24,329 bases of DNA, taken from a virus. Of this stretch, positions 9,501-18,177 are shown piece after piece; position 1 is the first letter of the stretch, and every line of letters starts with the position of its first letter. Under the pieces are notes generated by a model. The model did not search any database. It was not told where the DNA came from and worked only from the letters and a program-made list of their open reading frames with translations. Made by a program: the position numbers and the translations under genes. Location of the stretch: IMG/VR virus record IMGVR_UViG_3300024346_000498, positions 1 through 24,329 of that record; one strand, written 5' to 3'.

Positions 9501-11908
9501 GGAACACCTTTAATAATTTCAAAAGCTCCATCTCTTTTTATAATAAGCTTATCAATTCTAGGAAGATAATAATTAACATCAGCGGTTAAAGCGTGACCTA
9601 CTTTAGGAGAACCAGATAAACTTGATCCAGTACCAGTAAAATTATTAGAACCACTAGAATCATCTGATTTTCTAGGTCTAAAATCAATACAATCTCTTAA
9701 TTCAAATTCTCCGCCAGGACCAACAAAGATTGGAATATTACCATAATCTTCAGTTGGATATGAATCAACGCAGAAATAATCCCCAGCACCGTGGGTATAG
9801 TATTTAAATACTACTACCATATTACCAGTAGGAATACCTGCAGTTCCAGATAGTTTTTGAAGAGAACCTTCAGTATAAAAATTAGCTCTTTGGCCGTCGT
9901 CAAATGTAAAGTTGTTTGTTTGATCTATACCACTAGAATCTGTAATAGAAACTATTTCAATAATATCAGATTTATCTAAAGCATATGTCTGTTGATCACT
10001 ATTAGTTACAGAAATAGTTTTAGTAAATGTAGTATTTGTTTTTACCTTAGGAGAAATAGTTTTCTTAATTGTTCCAATACCCTGAACCACAACTCCATTA
10101 GCAATATTTAATCCACCGGCTGAGCAATCATAAGCCATAGTTGTTTTACCATTACCAGTATTTGCTCCGGTTTTAAAACCACTAACGTTAGTTTTTATAA
10201 CAGCTCCAGCTGGAGCTAAAATAATATCATTTACATCTTCAAATAGACCAATTGATGTAGTAAATGTTAAAATCTCATTAGTAACAGTAGCACTAAAAAA
10301 TCTTTTTATAGAATATGTCGTATCTCTTGTTGGATCTGCTAATGTTTTTACTGCAGATTGAGGCAACTTAAATATAGATGTATTATTACCAACATCAAAT
10401 CTATGGCCATCATCTGCTGTTAAGAATTGGCCTACAAATGACCTAGCAGTATCAGCAACATTATCTACGTCATTAAACGTTTTAGTTGCATGCGTTATTT
10501 CAATATCAAATAAATACAACCTAACAGAAGCAGAAAAAGCTTCCATTGATTTTACTCTTGCTGTACCTACTACAACACTACTGTCCAATAAAGTTATTGG
10601 TGTAAATGATTGAACGTCTGGAGTTCCTTGAACAGTAGTAGCGTCTAGCCTAATATAGTTACCATAGTTAATTTGAGTATTAGTCTCATTTTCAAAACCA
10701 GTAGCATCAGACCCTCTAGGTTTGTCCACATCAATATATGTAGTTCCTACCTTTTCGTTTCTATATCCTTGAACATATGCAGTCGATGGCTCAATACCAA
10801 TAGCAATTTTATTAGCATCTCCGCCTTCAGCGCCAGATAGATACTTACCAAAATTTGTGCCATCATTTAAATGTTCAAGAATCTCAAGTTCAAATGGTTT
10901 TGTTATGTAATCACCAGACTCATCGTGAGTTCTTTTTGCTAACCTTAATGACAATCCAGTGTCTGCGGTTTTATCGGTTTTATCAACTACAATAATACCA
11001 TTATCAACATTTAATAAGGTAATATATTTATCGACTGTTCTACTAGCAATATCAATTGGCTGTTTTATTAGAGTTGTTGCAATCTGATATCTATTTGCGC
11101 CAGGAGCAGAAGTGTTAGGAACGCCTTGAGCGTTATCAACTAAAGACGCATCGGTACCTGAAGTTACAATATTTTCAGCAACTTGCAGTCCAATAATATA
11201 AGAAGGATTATTTGTGTACTTATCTAAAATAAGCGTTGAAGCGGAAACATAAATAAAACACCCTGATATGAAATATACGCCTTCTGATATAGATACTGCA
11301 GAGCCTTTTCCAATTGAATTACTAATAGTAGAAGCTGCATTCGCTCCGTCGGTGTTACTACCGCCACCAACCATTGCATATTTTACAGGATCAGCATTTG
11401 ATACTATTACTTCGCCTTCTGCAAATTTTTCAACGTTAAGAGTATCGCTATCAGCCCCACCAGATTTTTGGTATTTAATATATAAAGTATCTGGTTCTGA
11501 TGCATCAACTTTAGGAACAGCTTTTAAAACTAAAGCCGTTACTTGATTTCCGCTATTACCAGTACCAGTAATAAGACTTCCCTCAAAGGCTGATAAATTA
11601 TTAGCGTTATAAGCAGTACCACTATAAGTAAATGTTGATTCTAGTTTTATATAATCAAATTCAATATTAAGAGATACTTCTCCATTTACGACTCTTGAAC
11701 CATCTTTAAAAGCATATTGTCCGTGCCTATCAATTTGAGCTTGCAGCATTGTTTGCATTTGAGTAAGCTCACGAGCTTGTACTGCATATCCTGGACGAAA
11801 TAAAATCCTATGATAATTTTTAGTTTCAACTGTCTGGCCATTATAATCTCTGAAATAGTCATCAAAGTATGGCGTGGCGTTAAATGTTTTTATATTGGTT
11901 GTTGTCAT
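6587..11908 (-). CDS. Large DUF4815-type virion structural protein
   Basis: A 1773-residue protein. The N-terminus contains NYHRILFRPGYAVQARELTQ and MLQAQIDRHGQYAFKDGS, the signature I recognise from the DUF4815 family of marine T4-like phages. Further on are an Arg-rich stretch (about 1040-1073), then FVPFMRSRKIYFKATRMKPN, then DPLAQTILIEKQGGLFASS (about 1269 on) followed by a PVYLQQDQEYAIVIQ segment. All are of the type seen in big structural proteins next to gp8 in cyanophage-like genomes. A later segment (about 1467-1517, HPNHGIH ... INGTHIISNI) resembles short beta domains common in such proteins. It sits directly after gp8, where T4 has gp9/gp10, so a peripheral baseplate role is likely; equivalence to gp10 is not shown. 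The start has an AGAGAGAA ribosome site and an exact late-promoter motif just upstream. Confidence 0.85.
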   Translation of the reverse strand: MTTTNIKTFNATPYFDDYFRDYNGQTVETKNYHRILFRPGYAVQARELTQMQTMLQAQIDRHGQYAFKDGSRVVNGEVSLNIEFDYIKLESTFTYSGTAYNANNLSAFEGSLITGTGNSGNQVTALVLKAVPKVDASEPDTLYIKYQKSGGADSDTLNVEKFAEGEVIVSNADPVKYAMVGGGSNTDGANAASTISNSIGKGSAVSISEGVYFISGCFIYVSASTLILDKYTNNPSYIIGLQVAENIVTSGTDASLVDNAQGVPNTSAPGANRYQIATTLIKQPIDIASRTVDKYITLLNVDNGIIVVDKTDKTADTGLSLRLAKRTHDESGDYITKPFELEILEHLNDGTNFGKYLSGAEGGDANKIAIGIEPSTAYVQGYRNEKVGTTYIDVDKPRGSDATGFENETNTQINYGNYIRLDATTVQGTPDVQSFTPITLLDSSVVVGTARVKSMEAFSASVRLYLFDIEITHATKTFNDVDNVADTARSFVGQFLTADDGHRFDVGNNTSIFKLPQSAVKTLADPTRDTTYSIKRFFSATVTNEILTFTTSIGLFEDVNDIILAPAGAVIKTNVSGFKTGANTGNGKTTMAYDCSAGGLNIANGVVVQGIGTIKKTISPKVKTNTTFTKTISVTNSDQQTYALDKSDIIEIVSITDSSGIDQTNNFTFDDGQRANFYTEGSLQKLSGTAGIPTGNMVVVFKYYTHGAGDYFCVDSYPTEDYGNIPIFVGPGGEFELRDCIDFRPRKSDDSSGSNNFTGTGSSLSGSPKVGHALTADVNYYLPRIDKLIIKRDGAFEIIKGVPSPYPQPPEDKEDGLTLYSLKLKPYIFDLGDVIPEIKDNKRYTMRDIGKLDKRIKNLEYYTSLSLLEQSAADVHMVDSAGLSRFKNGMIVDSFKDQSVANMGHPECSESVDKENGILRPECPTNNVNLITASNIAGTAQKTGSVWTMPFTQVSHTVQPYASVAINVNPYNVFTWNGRVHLSPESDEWKETDVRPDIIINDDGQYNQFVERAKEQGILGTVWNEWETNWTGRQVETSVSSRKTTRSERRAWWRQEGFRSRRGRRRGNIRRDTTTTTTLSHNQSRSGLRTDVTFDTVTRDSGNRIVEVNFVPFMRSRKIYFKATRMKPNTKVYAFFNDVNVTAFCREEAYQEWSETTSVLNYAGSTSHPGSSSGILSTDNKGEISGTFIIPRNSTMKFKTGTKEFRLSDSQTNNKQAEGTGAETMFHAQGLIESTQRTITNTKVPRLETSRLNQDRVISETFRKTTTTWHDPLAQTILIEKQGGLFASSVDLFFRTKYNVKTGDDVQIPVCVSIVTVENGIPTQTVVPGSEVDMYPGDVNISATAASSTRFNFETPVYLQQDQEYAIVIQADCDEYEAWVAEMGGFDVTNANYRINKQPHGGSFFTSQNASTWTPDQSKDLKFTLNRAQFSVNASKEVTFVNDIIQPTKLNPDSLSTTQNSGVITVIHPNHGIHQSSSSVIIAGAAAFNGIAANNINGTHIISNIKHDSYTITAKNSDVSTNNSTGVGAGGGSNITATGNIHFDLCNIVASQMILPETDIRYYLVSTSQQSIDGNETAYQAQDEIEVLPNMNEFFSNPRVISSPSNEDSGIKTFKLKAVFTSNKDHLSPVLDANRLSVIAVQNKIGDNGTTAETNAYGGSELCKYITKKIDLVEEADVIDLYMSINRPSGTNIDLYYKTLPAGSDTDFDLLDWTYALPSNDMPINNSDDVYNEVKYSIDPAGSFGSMAFKIIMRSQNSSTPPTVKDFRAIAAT
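6733..6740 (-). promoter_or_regulatory. Candidate T4-type late promoter near the end of the DUF4815 gene
   Basis: An exact TATAAATA octamer on the minus strand, within the last codons of the 1773-residue gene and about 160 bases before the 74-residue gene. It could give a transcript for the small gene and the fibre. Chance occurrence is not excluded. Confidence 0.3.
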
Positions 11909-11929
11909 ATATTCTCTCTTTTAAACTAA

Positions 11930-11937
11930 TATTTATA
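11930..11937 (-). promoter_or_regulatory. T4-type late promoter before the DUF4815 gene
   Basis: An exact TATAAATA octamer on the minus strand, lying in the 29-base gap right after the gp8 stop codon. If it acts as a T4 late promoter, transcription would start near 11924, leaving a leader of about 16 bases that contains the AGAGAGAA ribosome site before the ATG at 11908. Motif, spacing and intergenic position all fit, making this the best promoter candidate in the window. Confidence 0.7.
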
Positions 11938-13335
11938 TTAGAATTCGATAATGATTTTTATATCTTCGATCTGTGAAGCTGTTCTGTCAATTGGATTTCT
12001 ATTTTCTAAAAATACAATATCGCCACTATGTATGTCAACTTCAGGATTAATTAGAAAATCTCCCGCAACGGGTTTTGGCGTTCCTTCAGCTGAAGATGTA
12101 GAACCAATTACTGGAGAACCAGTTACAAAGTTTCCATATCCAGTTTTAGAATTTTGTAGATAATGTACATAGCCAGTACCACTATCAACTTCAACGACAA
12201 ATGCTTGAGCTAAACTTGCTCCACTACCTTGAGTAATTAATTCATCAACTAGAAATGCTTGTGTTGTTGACGCAAAACTTAAAGCTGGAGTTGCTTTTAA
12301 TGTTGGCTCAATTGATTTTGTAGAAGTTCCAAAATTAAATGGGTTTTTAACTAAAGTAATTTGTCTAAAATCATTGCCAGTAGTTAAATCACCGCCACCA
12401 GTTCCATCAAGCAATGTGTTAACCGCAGAAAAGAAACCACCAAGTTCTTTTACAGGATCAGTTCCATGTCCATTTTCAGGAGAAAGAACTGCTCGAGCTG
12501 TTGCCAATGTACCACCACCGCCATCGATAACAATATGGGCTGTTGAATAATCAGTACCCTTTGCATTTATAGTAATACTAGCAACTGATCCGCTTGAAAC
12601 CACAGCAGTTGCTGTTGCTCCAGTACCAGCACCGGTAATATAAACATTAGGTGCTGAAGTATAACCACTACCACCAGCATCTACTACAATTCTTTCAATA
12701 CCCCCAGCAGTTGTAGAATCTCTTGATGCTTTTTGGTTTAGATATTGAGCGTAGTCACCTTCAGATAATGCTAATTCAGCGGCACTATCATTGGCAAAGG
12801 ATTCAACATTAATAGTTTTAACAGGCATATAAGATGTTGTAAGGAATTTTTCTGCATCAGCGACGGCTACTGTATACATGTATTTCCAAATATAATTGTC
12901 AGATTCTGCTGTTGGCGAAGTCAAAGTTTGTGTTGGTTCCTGTGTTGAACCAGTTCCAGGAGAGTATATACATTTATATACTTTAAACTCTGATGTAATT
13001 ACATAAAAAGCAACATCAAAAATATCAGCATTATTTGAATCCCATTGAACATATGAAGTACCAGTAGTCCAAGTATGTCTTGGTACCACGTGAGTTACAT
13101 CAGCAGCATTTAATTTTTTTAATGCAAAAATGTTTTCACGAGCTTCTACTAATGCATCGATTGTATCATATGGGGTGAATGGTTCTGCATCAGTCGTGTC
13201 TGAAGTAGCGTTTGACCATGCATCGGTTTTACCAATTGCTACGTATACACTAGAGCCAGAATTTGCAGTATCTATATCTTCTTTAAAATTTTCTGCATTT
13301 AAAGTTCTAAATTTGGAGGTTATAATTGCCGTCAT
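11938..13335 (-). CDS. gp8: Baseplate wedge protein, T4 gp8 family
   Basis: A 465-residue protein (T4 gp8 is 334). The start, AIITSKFRTLNAENF, matches T4 gp8 AIVTSKFRTEKMLNF. The core FRQITLVKNPF and the C-terminal IVFLENRNPIDRTASQIEDI also match the T4 equivalents FRQISIITNPL and MIYMENRPPI ... QTEEI. Gp8 is a wedge component that contacts gp7 and gp10 in T4. The extra length includes residues about 216-281, a Gly-rich insert with GGSGYTSAPNVYITG and GTDYSTAHIVIDGG, related to repeats in the neighbouring gp7-like protein. The ATG at 13335 has a strong ribosome site, AGGAAAG, at 13340-13346. The gap from the gene upstream is 32 bases. Confidence 0.92.
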   Translation of the reverse strand: MTAIITSKFRTLNAENFKEDIDTANSGSSVYVAIGKTDAWSNATSDTTDAEPFTPYDTIDALVEARENIFALKKLNAADVTHVVPRHTWTTGTSYVQWDSNNADIFDVAFYVITSEFKVYKCIYSPGTGSTQEPTQTLTSPTAESDNYIWKYMYTVAVADAEKFLTTSYMPVKTINVESFANDSAAELALSEGDYAQYLNQKASRDSTTAGGIERIVVDAGGSGYTSAPNVYITGAGTGATATAVVSSGSVASITINAKGTDYSTAHIVIDGGGGTLATARAVLSPENGHGTDPVKELGGFFSAVNTLLDGTGGGDLTTGNDFRQITLVKNPFNFGTSTKSIEPTLKATPALSFASTTQAFLVDELITQGSGASLAQAFVVEVDSGTGYVHYLQNSKTGYGNFVTGSPVIGSTSSAEGTPKPVAGDFLINPEVDIHSGDIVFLENRNPIDRTASQIEDIKIIIEF

Positions 13336-13339
13336 TTTT

Positions 13340-13346
13340 CTTTCCT
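13340..13346 (-). promoter_or_regulatory. Ribosome binding site of gp8
   Basis: AGGAAAG on the minus strand, four bases before the ATG at 13335. It fixes the gp8 start and is one of the clearest ribosome sites in the window. Confidence 0.75.
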
Positions 13347-13367
13347 ATTAATTTATGTTAATCTGTT

Positions 13368-16304
13368 CTAGTCATGTAAATCTGCTGAATAATTACTTGA
13401 ACCTATGAATGTATTCACGTTATATTTATTTATATCACTTATAGAAGTACTTTGCAACTCTGTGTCACCTAATACCTCTAAAGTTTCATTAAAATCATAA
13501 AGCATATTACTTTTTAATATATTTGTTTTTTGAGAGTAGTAATCATTTGATTGAATTGTTCTATATCCAGCTGGTACTACTGTTACTTCGTAGCCGCCCA
13601 TAAACTTATCAGTTGATGGAGTTGTTTCTGTAATATTCCAGTTTTGGCCTGATGTAAGAACACCTTTTTGTAAAAGTTTACCATTGTATAATTGCCTTCC
13701 TCTAACAGAAGCAACTGATTGAACTGGATTTGTTACTTTAACCGAATAAGGATCAACATCAGTATGATTTAGCTGTAAAATTCGAGTAACCTTTTGTGGT
13801 TTAACTCGACTTTCGTTCTTAGCAATTGAAGAAATATAAACATTAGGATTTAATATGTATCCAAAGCCAGGATTAGTAATTTCTGTAGATTGTATTTCAG
13901 AAGGAACTAATTGACAAATAGCTGTTGCATTACCCGATATAGATATTGTTGGAACTTCAGTATATCCAGAACCTTTATAGCTAACTACTATTGAATTTAA
14001 TCTTCCATCTTCAATGTGACTAATAGCTCTTGGGAAATCCTTTTTAACTGTAATTGAAACATCATCAATATATACTATACCATCAATGCCATCACCTTGG
14101 ACTCCTATGTAATCTTCATTAGTAGGATTCAAAGTAGAAATATTATATTCAAATTCAAATTCTTGCCAAGAATTAGTAAGATTAAACGATTGCCACCCGC
14201 TATTACCATGTTGCGATGTTGAATACGCCATTCTAAATGTATCTGCTCCGCCTGAAGTTGACTTCTTCGCTCTACATTTTACTTTAACTGTATTCCCGGC
14301 CAGTCTATTTGTAAACTCAGGATTAGTTAATTCTAATCTATATACAGCACCACCAATATTACCCGAAGCATTTGAATCTAACGTTGATGTTTGTACTTTT
14401 AATACCTTAGATCCGCCTACAGTTTGAATAGATGCTGCATGATCGCTGGCTCCTATTATTTGCCAGTTATCATTAACCCAAGTTCCTATAGCGCTATTTT
14501 CAAAGTTATCGCTGAAGAACGGCTGAGCAGTATAAAATATATCTGGATCTGAGAATACAATATCTGGATGTGTTGTATAGCCATTCCCAGTGTTAGACAT
14601 TTCTACTCTATCTACTGAAGTTGGAGCTAGAATATATTTACCAGCTGCAGTAATATTAGTTGATAATGGTAAACCAAGATTATCTACTGATGTAGGAGCA
14701 TCAAATGTAATGCTAGGCGCTGTAGAATATTTTTTAGTAGTATCGGCAACAATTGTAATATCTGATATTTTAGATATATTAGGATTAGCTGCAACATTAG
14801 CAAATGCTGATTGGTAATTACTTCCGGCACTTTGAACTGTAGCTCCATTAATTTTACCATTAGAGTCAATAGTACATGTTATTGTAGCTTGAGTAATTGT
14901 CTGGCCAGTGAGTGGAACGCCATTAACTATAATTGTTGGTGCTGTTGTATATCCAAAGCCAGGATCAGCAATTTCAACAGCTGTTACAGTATTAGCTGCA
15001 GCTCCACTAGTTGGAACTGTTAGAGACATTCTACCAGATCTATGAATATTAGTAAATGTAAACGGTAAGAACGTAGAGGCAAACATTTCTACTAATAACG
15101 GAATATCTTCTATGCCAATAACGCCTGGTTGTAAATCTGGCATAGCAGATTTTGTAAACCGGTTTGTTCTACCATATCCAAAATAAGATTCACCAGTTAA
15201 CTGATTATGTTTTGGACCACCAACATATCTTAGTTCTCTTAAAATCTTTTGATCATCACCTAACTCGTCTCTAGTACCAAACAGTTGTATAAGAATTTCA
15301 GCAAAATATTTAAACCCTGCGGGATGTACTAATCTATCATAAAAATAATTCCATGAAGATAGATTTTGACCAGTACGTATAAGATACGAAAATTTCTGGT
15401 ATCTTAAACTATCTTGAACTTTAATAGTATCTGATAAGAAACCTTTTTTATCTAAGTATATACCACCTTTAGGAAGACTAGGATTAACTTCCCAGTTTCC
15501 AGAAGAAGGAATAAGTGTGCTATCCCACGGAAATTCAACTTCAACTTCGTCATCAAATAGTAACCTAAAAAATACTTCAATAGAATCAGACGAACCACGA
15601 ATTTTATAATAATCCGTCATTGCTTTATAAAGATTTCTTTTATTAACAGGAATAGATCTTGGTACAACAGCAGCGATTTCTTTTTGTATAAGTTCTAAAT
15701 ACTGAGCCGCAGTATGATCAATATCCATAGACTCTTCAATAGTATTAAGAGCATATGAAGCGCCAGGACCCGCCCAATATGTTACTGGTGTTGTAATATT
15801 TGCTATTTGTGAATTATAATTAACATTAGTTCCAAGGTTAACTGTAAACGTTTTACCCATCGCTGTGCGAGAATTTGCTAAACTTCCAGGTAAATTATTA
15901 CCATTTGAAATATGAACATTACTATCGTCCATACTAAACGTTGATATTACACCATCTGAATCGGTTAATGTTAATATTGAGTTAGAGCCAGAAGAGTCAC
16001 TAAAGAAATGATCATTTTCGTTCCTTGGATCATTAACTCTAAAAACTGCTTTATTATCTAAAACTACATCTGAATATGTTTCAGTTTCTTGATATACGAA
16101 CTCTTCTAAATTCATATATGAGTAATAAGCTTCTAATAATAATTGTAATCCACCTGAATTTTCAAGTATTTCAGCTGACATTAATTCTTCAGTTCTTAAA
16201 TTCTCTTTTGTTACAGCTTTAGACGAAGCATTAGATTCAATATATCCAGGCGAGGATATATCTGAAGAAAAATGAACGTTATTAGGATTATGAGTTCCAG
16301 CCAT
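13368..16304 (-). CDS. gp7: Baseplate wedge protein, gp7-like, with carbohydrate-binding-like insert
   Basis: A 978-residue protein between gp6 and gp8, the position and approximate size of T4 gp7 (1032). The N-terminal part contains ILENSGGLQLLLEAYYSYMN, IPVNKRNLYKAMTDYYKIRG and FFRLLFDDEVEVEFPWD, a pattern I associate with the gp7-like wedge protein of marine T4-like phages. The middle and C-terminal parts carry at least four GxGYTxxP repeats (about 441, 565, 771 and 805). An insert at about 593-755 runs from FFSDNFENSAIGTW to VYIDDVSITVKK and resembles the beta-jellyroll carbohydrate-binding modules of the CBM4/9 type. In T4, gp7 joins the wedge to the outer baseplate. The start follows the gp6 stop by one base, so translation is probably coupled. 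The assignment rests partly on position. Confidence 0.8.
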   Translation of the reverse strand: MAGTHNPNNVHFSSDISSPGYIESNASSKAVTKENLRTEELMSAEILENSGGLQLLLEAYYSYMNLEEFVYQETETYSDVVLDNKAVFRVNDPRNENDHFFSDSSGSNSILTLTDSDGVISTFSMDDSNVHISNGNNLPGSLANSRTAMGKTFTVNLGTNVNYNSQIANITTPVTYWAGPGASYALNTIEESMDIDHTAAQYLELIQKEIAAVVPRSIPVNKRNLYKAMTDYYKIRGSSDSIEVFFRLLFDDEVEVEFPWDSTLIPSSGNWEVNPSLPKGGIYLDKKGFLSDTIKVQDSLRYQKFSYLIRTGQNLSSWNYFYDRLVHPAGFKYFAEILIQLFGTRDELGDDQKILRELRYVGGPKHNQLTGESYFGYGRTNRFTKSAMPDLQPGVIGIEDIPLLVEMFASTFLPFTFTNIHRSGRMSLTVPTSGAAANTVTAVEIADPGFGYTTAPTIIVNGVPLTGQTITQATITCTIDSNGKINGATVQSAGSNYQSAFANVAANPNISKISDITIVADTTKKYSTAPSITFDAPTSVDNLGLPLSTNITAAGKYILAPTSVDRVEMSNTGNGYTTHPDIVFSDPDIFYTAQPFFSDNFENSAIGTWVNDNWQIIGASDHAASIQTVGGSKVLKVQTSTLDSNASGNIGGAVYRLELTNPEFTNRLAGNTVKVKCRAKKSTSGGADTFRMAYSTSQHGNSGWQSFNLTNSWQEFEFEYNISTLNPTNEDYIGVQGDGIDGIVYIDDVSITVKKDFPRAISHIEDGRLNSIVVSYKGSGYTEVPTISISGNATAICQLVPSEIQSTEITNPGFGYILNPNVYISSIAKNESRVKPQKVTRILQLNHTDVDPYSVKVTNPVQSVASVRGRQLYNGKLLQKGVLTSGQNWNITETTPSTDKFMGGYEVTVVPAGYRTIQSNDYYSQKTNILKSNMLYDFNETLEVLGDTELQSTSISDINKYNVNTFIGSSNYSADLHD
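13427..13434 (-). promoter_or_regulatory. Candidate T4-type late promoter upstream of gp8
   Basis: An exact TATAAATA on the minus strand, followed immediately by a second partial copy (ATAAATA), inside the last codons of the gp7-like gene and about 92 bases before gp8. It would leave a leader of about 85 bases. Plausible but internal to a gene, so moderate to low confidence. Confidence 0.4.
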
Positions 16305-16305
16305 C

Positions 16306-18171
16306 TTATCTTAGCCTTGATGTTGTTGTATAATCGATTGTACCCGAAGAACCCGATACTGATATAGTATCTATGCTTGGAGTTATTTGCACTCTTAATG
16401 GATCAATAGCAATTAATTGATCTCTCTTAGGAGCAAGATCTAAAGAGTTTGGAACTGCTGTAATTCTAATTGTATCAGGAGAATCATCATCTGGTATAAA
16501 GTTGTTTAATGTAATAGTTCCATTAGCAATATCAATTAAACCAGCATCATTTATAACAGTAACATTAATAGAATTATCGATTTTATAAACAATAACTTGT
16601 CTATCAGTCGATCCTGAAATTGGAATATCGCCGAAATATACTTCATCTCCATTCAACTTCCAAACTGTAGAAGAAATAAGATAGCTATTAGAAGAACCCG
16701 AATTAAAAAACGGTGCTGTAAATCTTAAACTAAAGTTATTATCTAAATTTGCTGCTGATTTGTTTGGTGTAATATTCATAAACATATAAGGGCGAACACT
16801 GCTATTTTGAATAGCGGGATCAGCGTTATCAATTGCCTTGAGAAGCTGAGAATGCCTAAATACGCCATCAAACTTATTTAACTCATTAAAATTATAATCT
16901 GAAATAGTATCTCTAACAACAGACTGAAGTTCTACTCCAGATCTATCTGTTAGGTTAGGATTATATTTAAACGAAACATCTAATTCTAAATAAGTAAAAT
17001 TAGGATCTACAATAACTGGCGTAATAGATACAACACTCTTACCTTTAAGAATTGTATTCATGATTTCGGTTTTTTCGTTTTGGGTCAATACTTCATTAAC
17101 CAATGGTTTAATAGAAATATAAACAGCTCCATAATCTGGTGGATCATTATCTTCACCACCCCATGTAGAGATAGAATTAATATTTGTAAACTCTTTCTTG
17201 ATAATTGCTCTGTAATCGTCTGATGTTACAGCTCTATTCTGCGAAGTAAATGTTAAGGGTGCGTTAAATCTTATAGATTCATTTGTTTCCTTTTCAGTAC
17301 CACCCATAGATTTACTTAAGGTATTAACAGTTACATTTGAATAACCACCAATATTATCTACCATAGTAAATACATTAGCGCCGTTAGAATCTTCGCCATT
17401 AGTAAAAATATAGTCAAGCGTTACTATGTTATTGTTAAGAGGTTTTTTACCTGTTACGCCATCGCCAAAATATACTTCAAAGTATTCATTTGAATTTTCT
17501 TGGAGATAAAATACTCTGCTTGACGAATCAACATTAAGTAAAGATTCAAACTGAGTATAGTTATCATAAGAACTAGATTCTTCGTTAGCTTGAATAAGAA
17601 CTCTAAGAGTTGAAGTATCAGCATCATCGTCTGATATTTGATATTTTTGATTTTCAATATCGTTATCAACTCTATATAAAAGCTTTTTACGAGTACCCTC
17701 TACAATAATAACATTATCAAAAGTAAACGTATTACCATCTCCAGAAATAACAGCAGATTGTTCATTAAGGACTACGTATCTATAGTTTCTTCCATCAACA
17801 TTAGTAGTCAGCTTAGCACCCCGAGGTAGAGTTAATGTAGATGGAATAATACCTGATTCTCCTGAGACATCAACTGTAATTGTAATAGTCGCTCTTGGCG
17901 CTAAAACTGAACGGGGTATGTAACCTAATAGCTTAGCTCGAGTAACAATATTACCACGAATCTGAGCAGAATCCAAGAATGCTTCATTTAAAGCAAAATG
18001 GGCGGTCATAGCATTGTAGTGCGTATTATAAGCTAACACATCTAAGAGTGAAGATAAACCTGATCCTTCAAAATCATGACTATTAAAAGCTGATTGAGTC
18101 TTTAAATAGTTCTTAAGATTCTTTTTAATCTGATCGAAATCAAGTTCGGTTACATTTAAATTAGTTGCCAT
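16306..18171 (-). CDS. gp6: Baseplate wedge protein, T4 gp6 family
   Basis: A 621-residue protein (T4 gp6 is 660). The N-terminus contains LDFDQIKKNLKNYLKTQSAF, GLSSLLDVLAYNTHYNAM and NEAFLDSAQIRGNIVTRAKL, the usual opening of gp6 and gpJ-like wedge proteins. A baseplate-J-like core follows at about 315-490 (YRAIIKKEFTNINSISTWGG; VYISIKP; later RHSQLLKAIDN). In T4, gp6 dimers form the inner ring linking the wedges around the hub and interact with gp25 and gp53. The ATG at 18171 has an AAGG ribosome site nine bases upstream, overlapping the gp25 stop region; the gap to gp25 is six bases. Confidence 0.92.
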   Translation of the reverse strand: MATNLNVTELDFDQIKKNLKNYLKTQSAFNSHDFEGSGLSSLLDVLAYNTHYNAMTAHFALNEAFLDSAQIRGNIVTRAKLLGYIPRSVLAPRATITITVDVSGESGIIPSTLTLPRGAKLTTNVDGRNYRYVVLNEQSAVISGDGNTFTFDNVIIVEGTRKKLLYRVDNDIENQKYQISDDDADTSTLRVLIQANEESSSYDNYTQFESLLNVDSSSRVFYLQENSNEYFEVYFGDGVTGKKPLNNNIVTLDYIFTNGEDSNGANVFTMVDNIGGYSNVTVNTLSKSMGGTEKETNESIRFNAPLTFTSQNRAVTSDDYRAIIKKEFTNINSISTWGGEDNDPPDYGAVYISIKPLVNEVLTQNEKTEIMNTILKGKSVVSITPVIVDPNFTYLELDVSFKYNPNLTDRSGVELQSVVRDTISDYNFNELNKFDGVFRHSQLLKAIDNADPAIQNSSVRPYMFMNITPNKSAANLDNNFSLRFTAPFFNSGSSNSYLISSTVWKLNGDEVYFGDIPISGSTDRQVIVYKIDNSINVTVINDAGLIDIANGTITLNNFIPDDDSPDTIRITAVPNSLDLAPKRDQLIAIDPLRVQITPSIDTISVSGSSGTIDYTTTSRLR

Positions 18172-18177
18172 AGTTTC

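Noticed and set aside
13350-13357. CATAAATT as a late promoter for gp8
   Set aside because: Two mismatches, and a start from it would fall inside the gp8 ribosome site, so it would not give a translatable leader.
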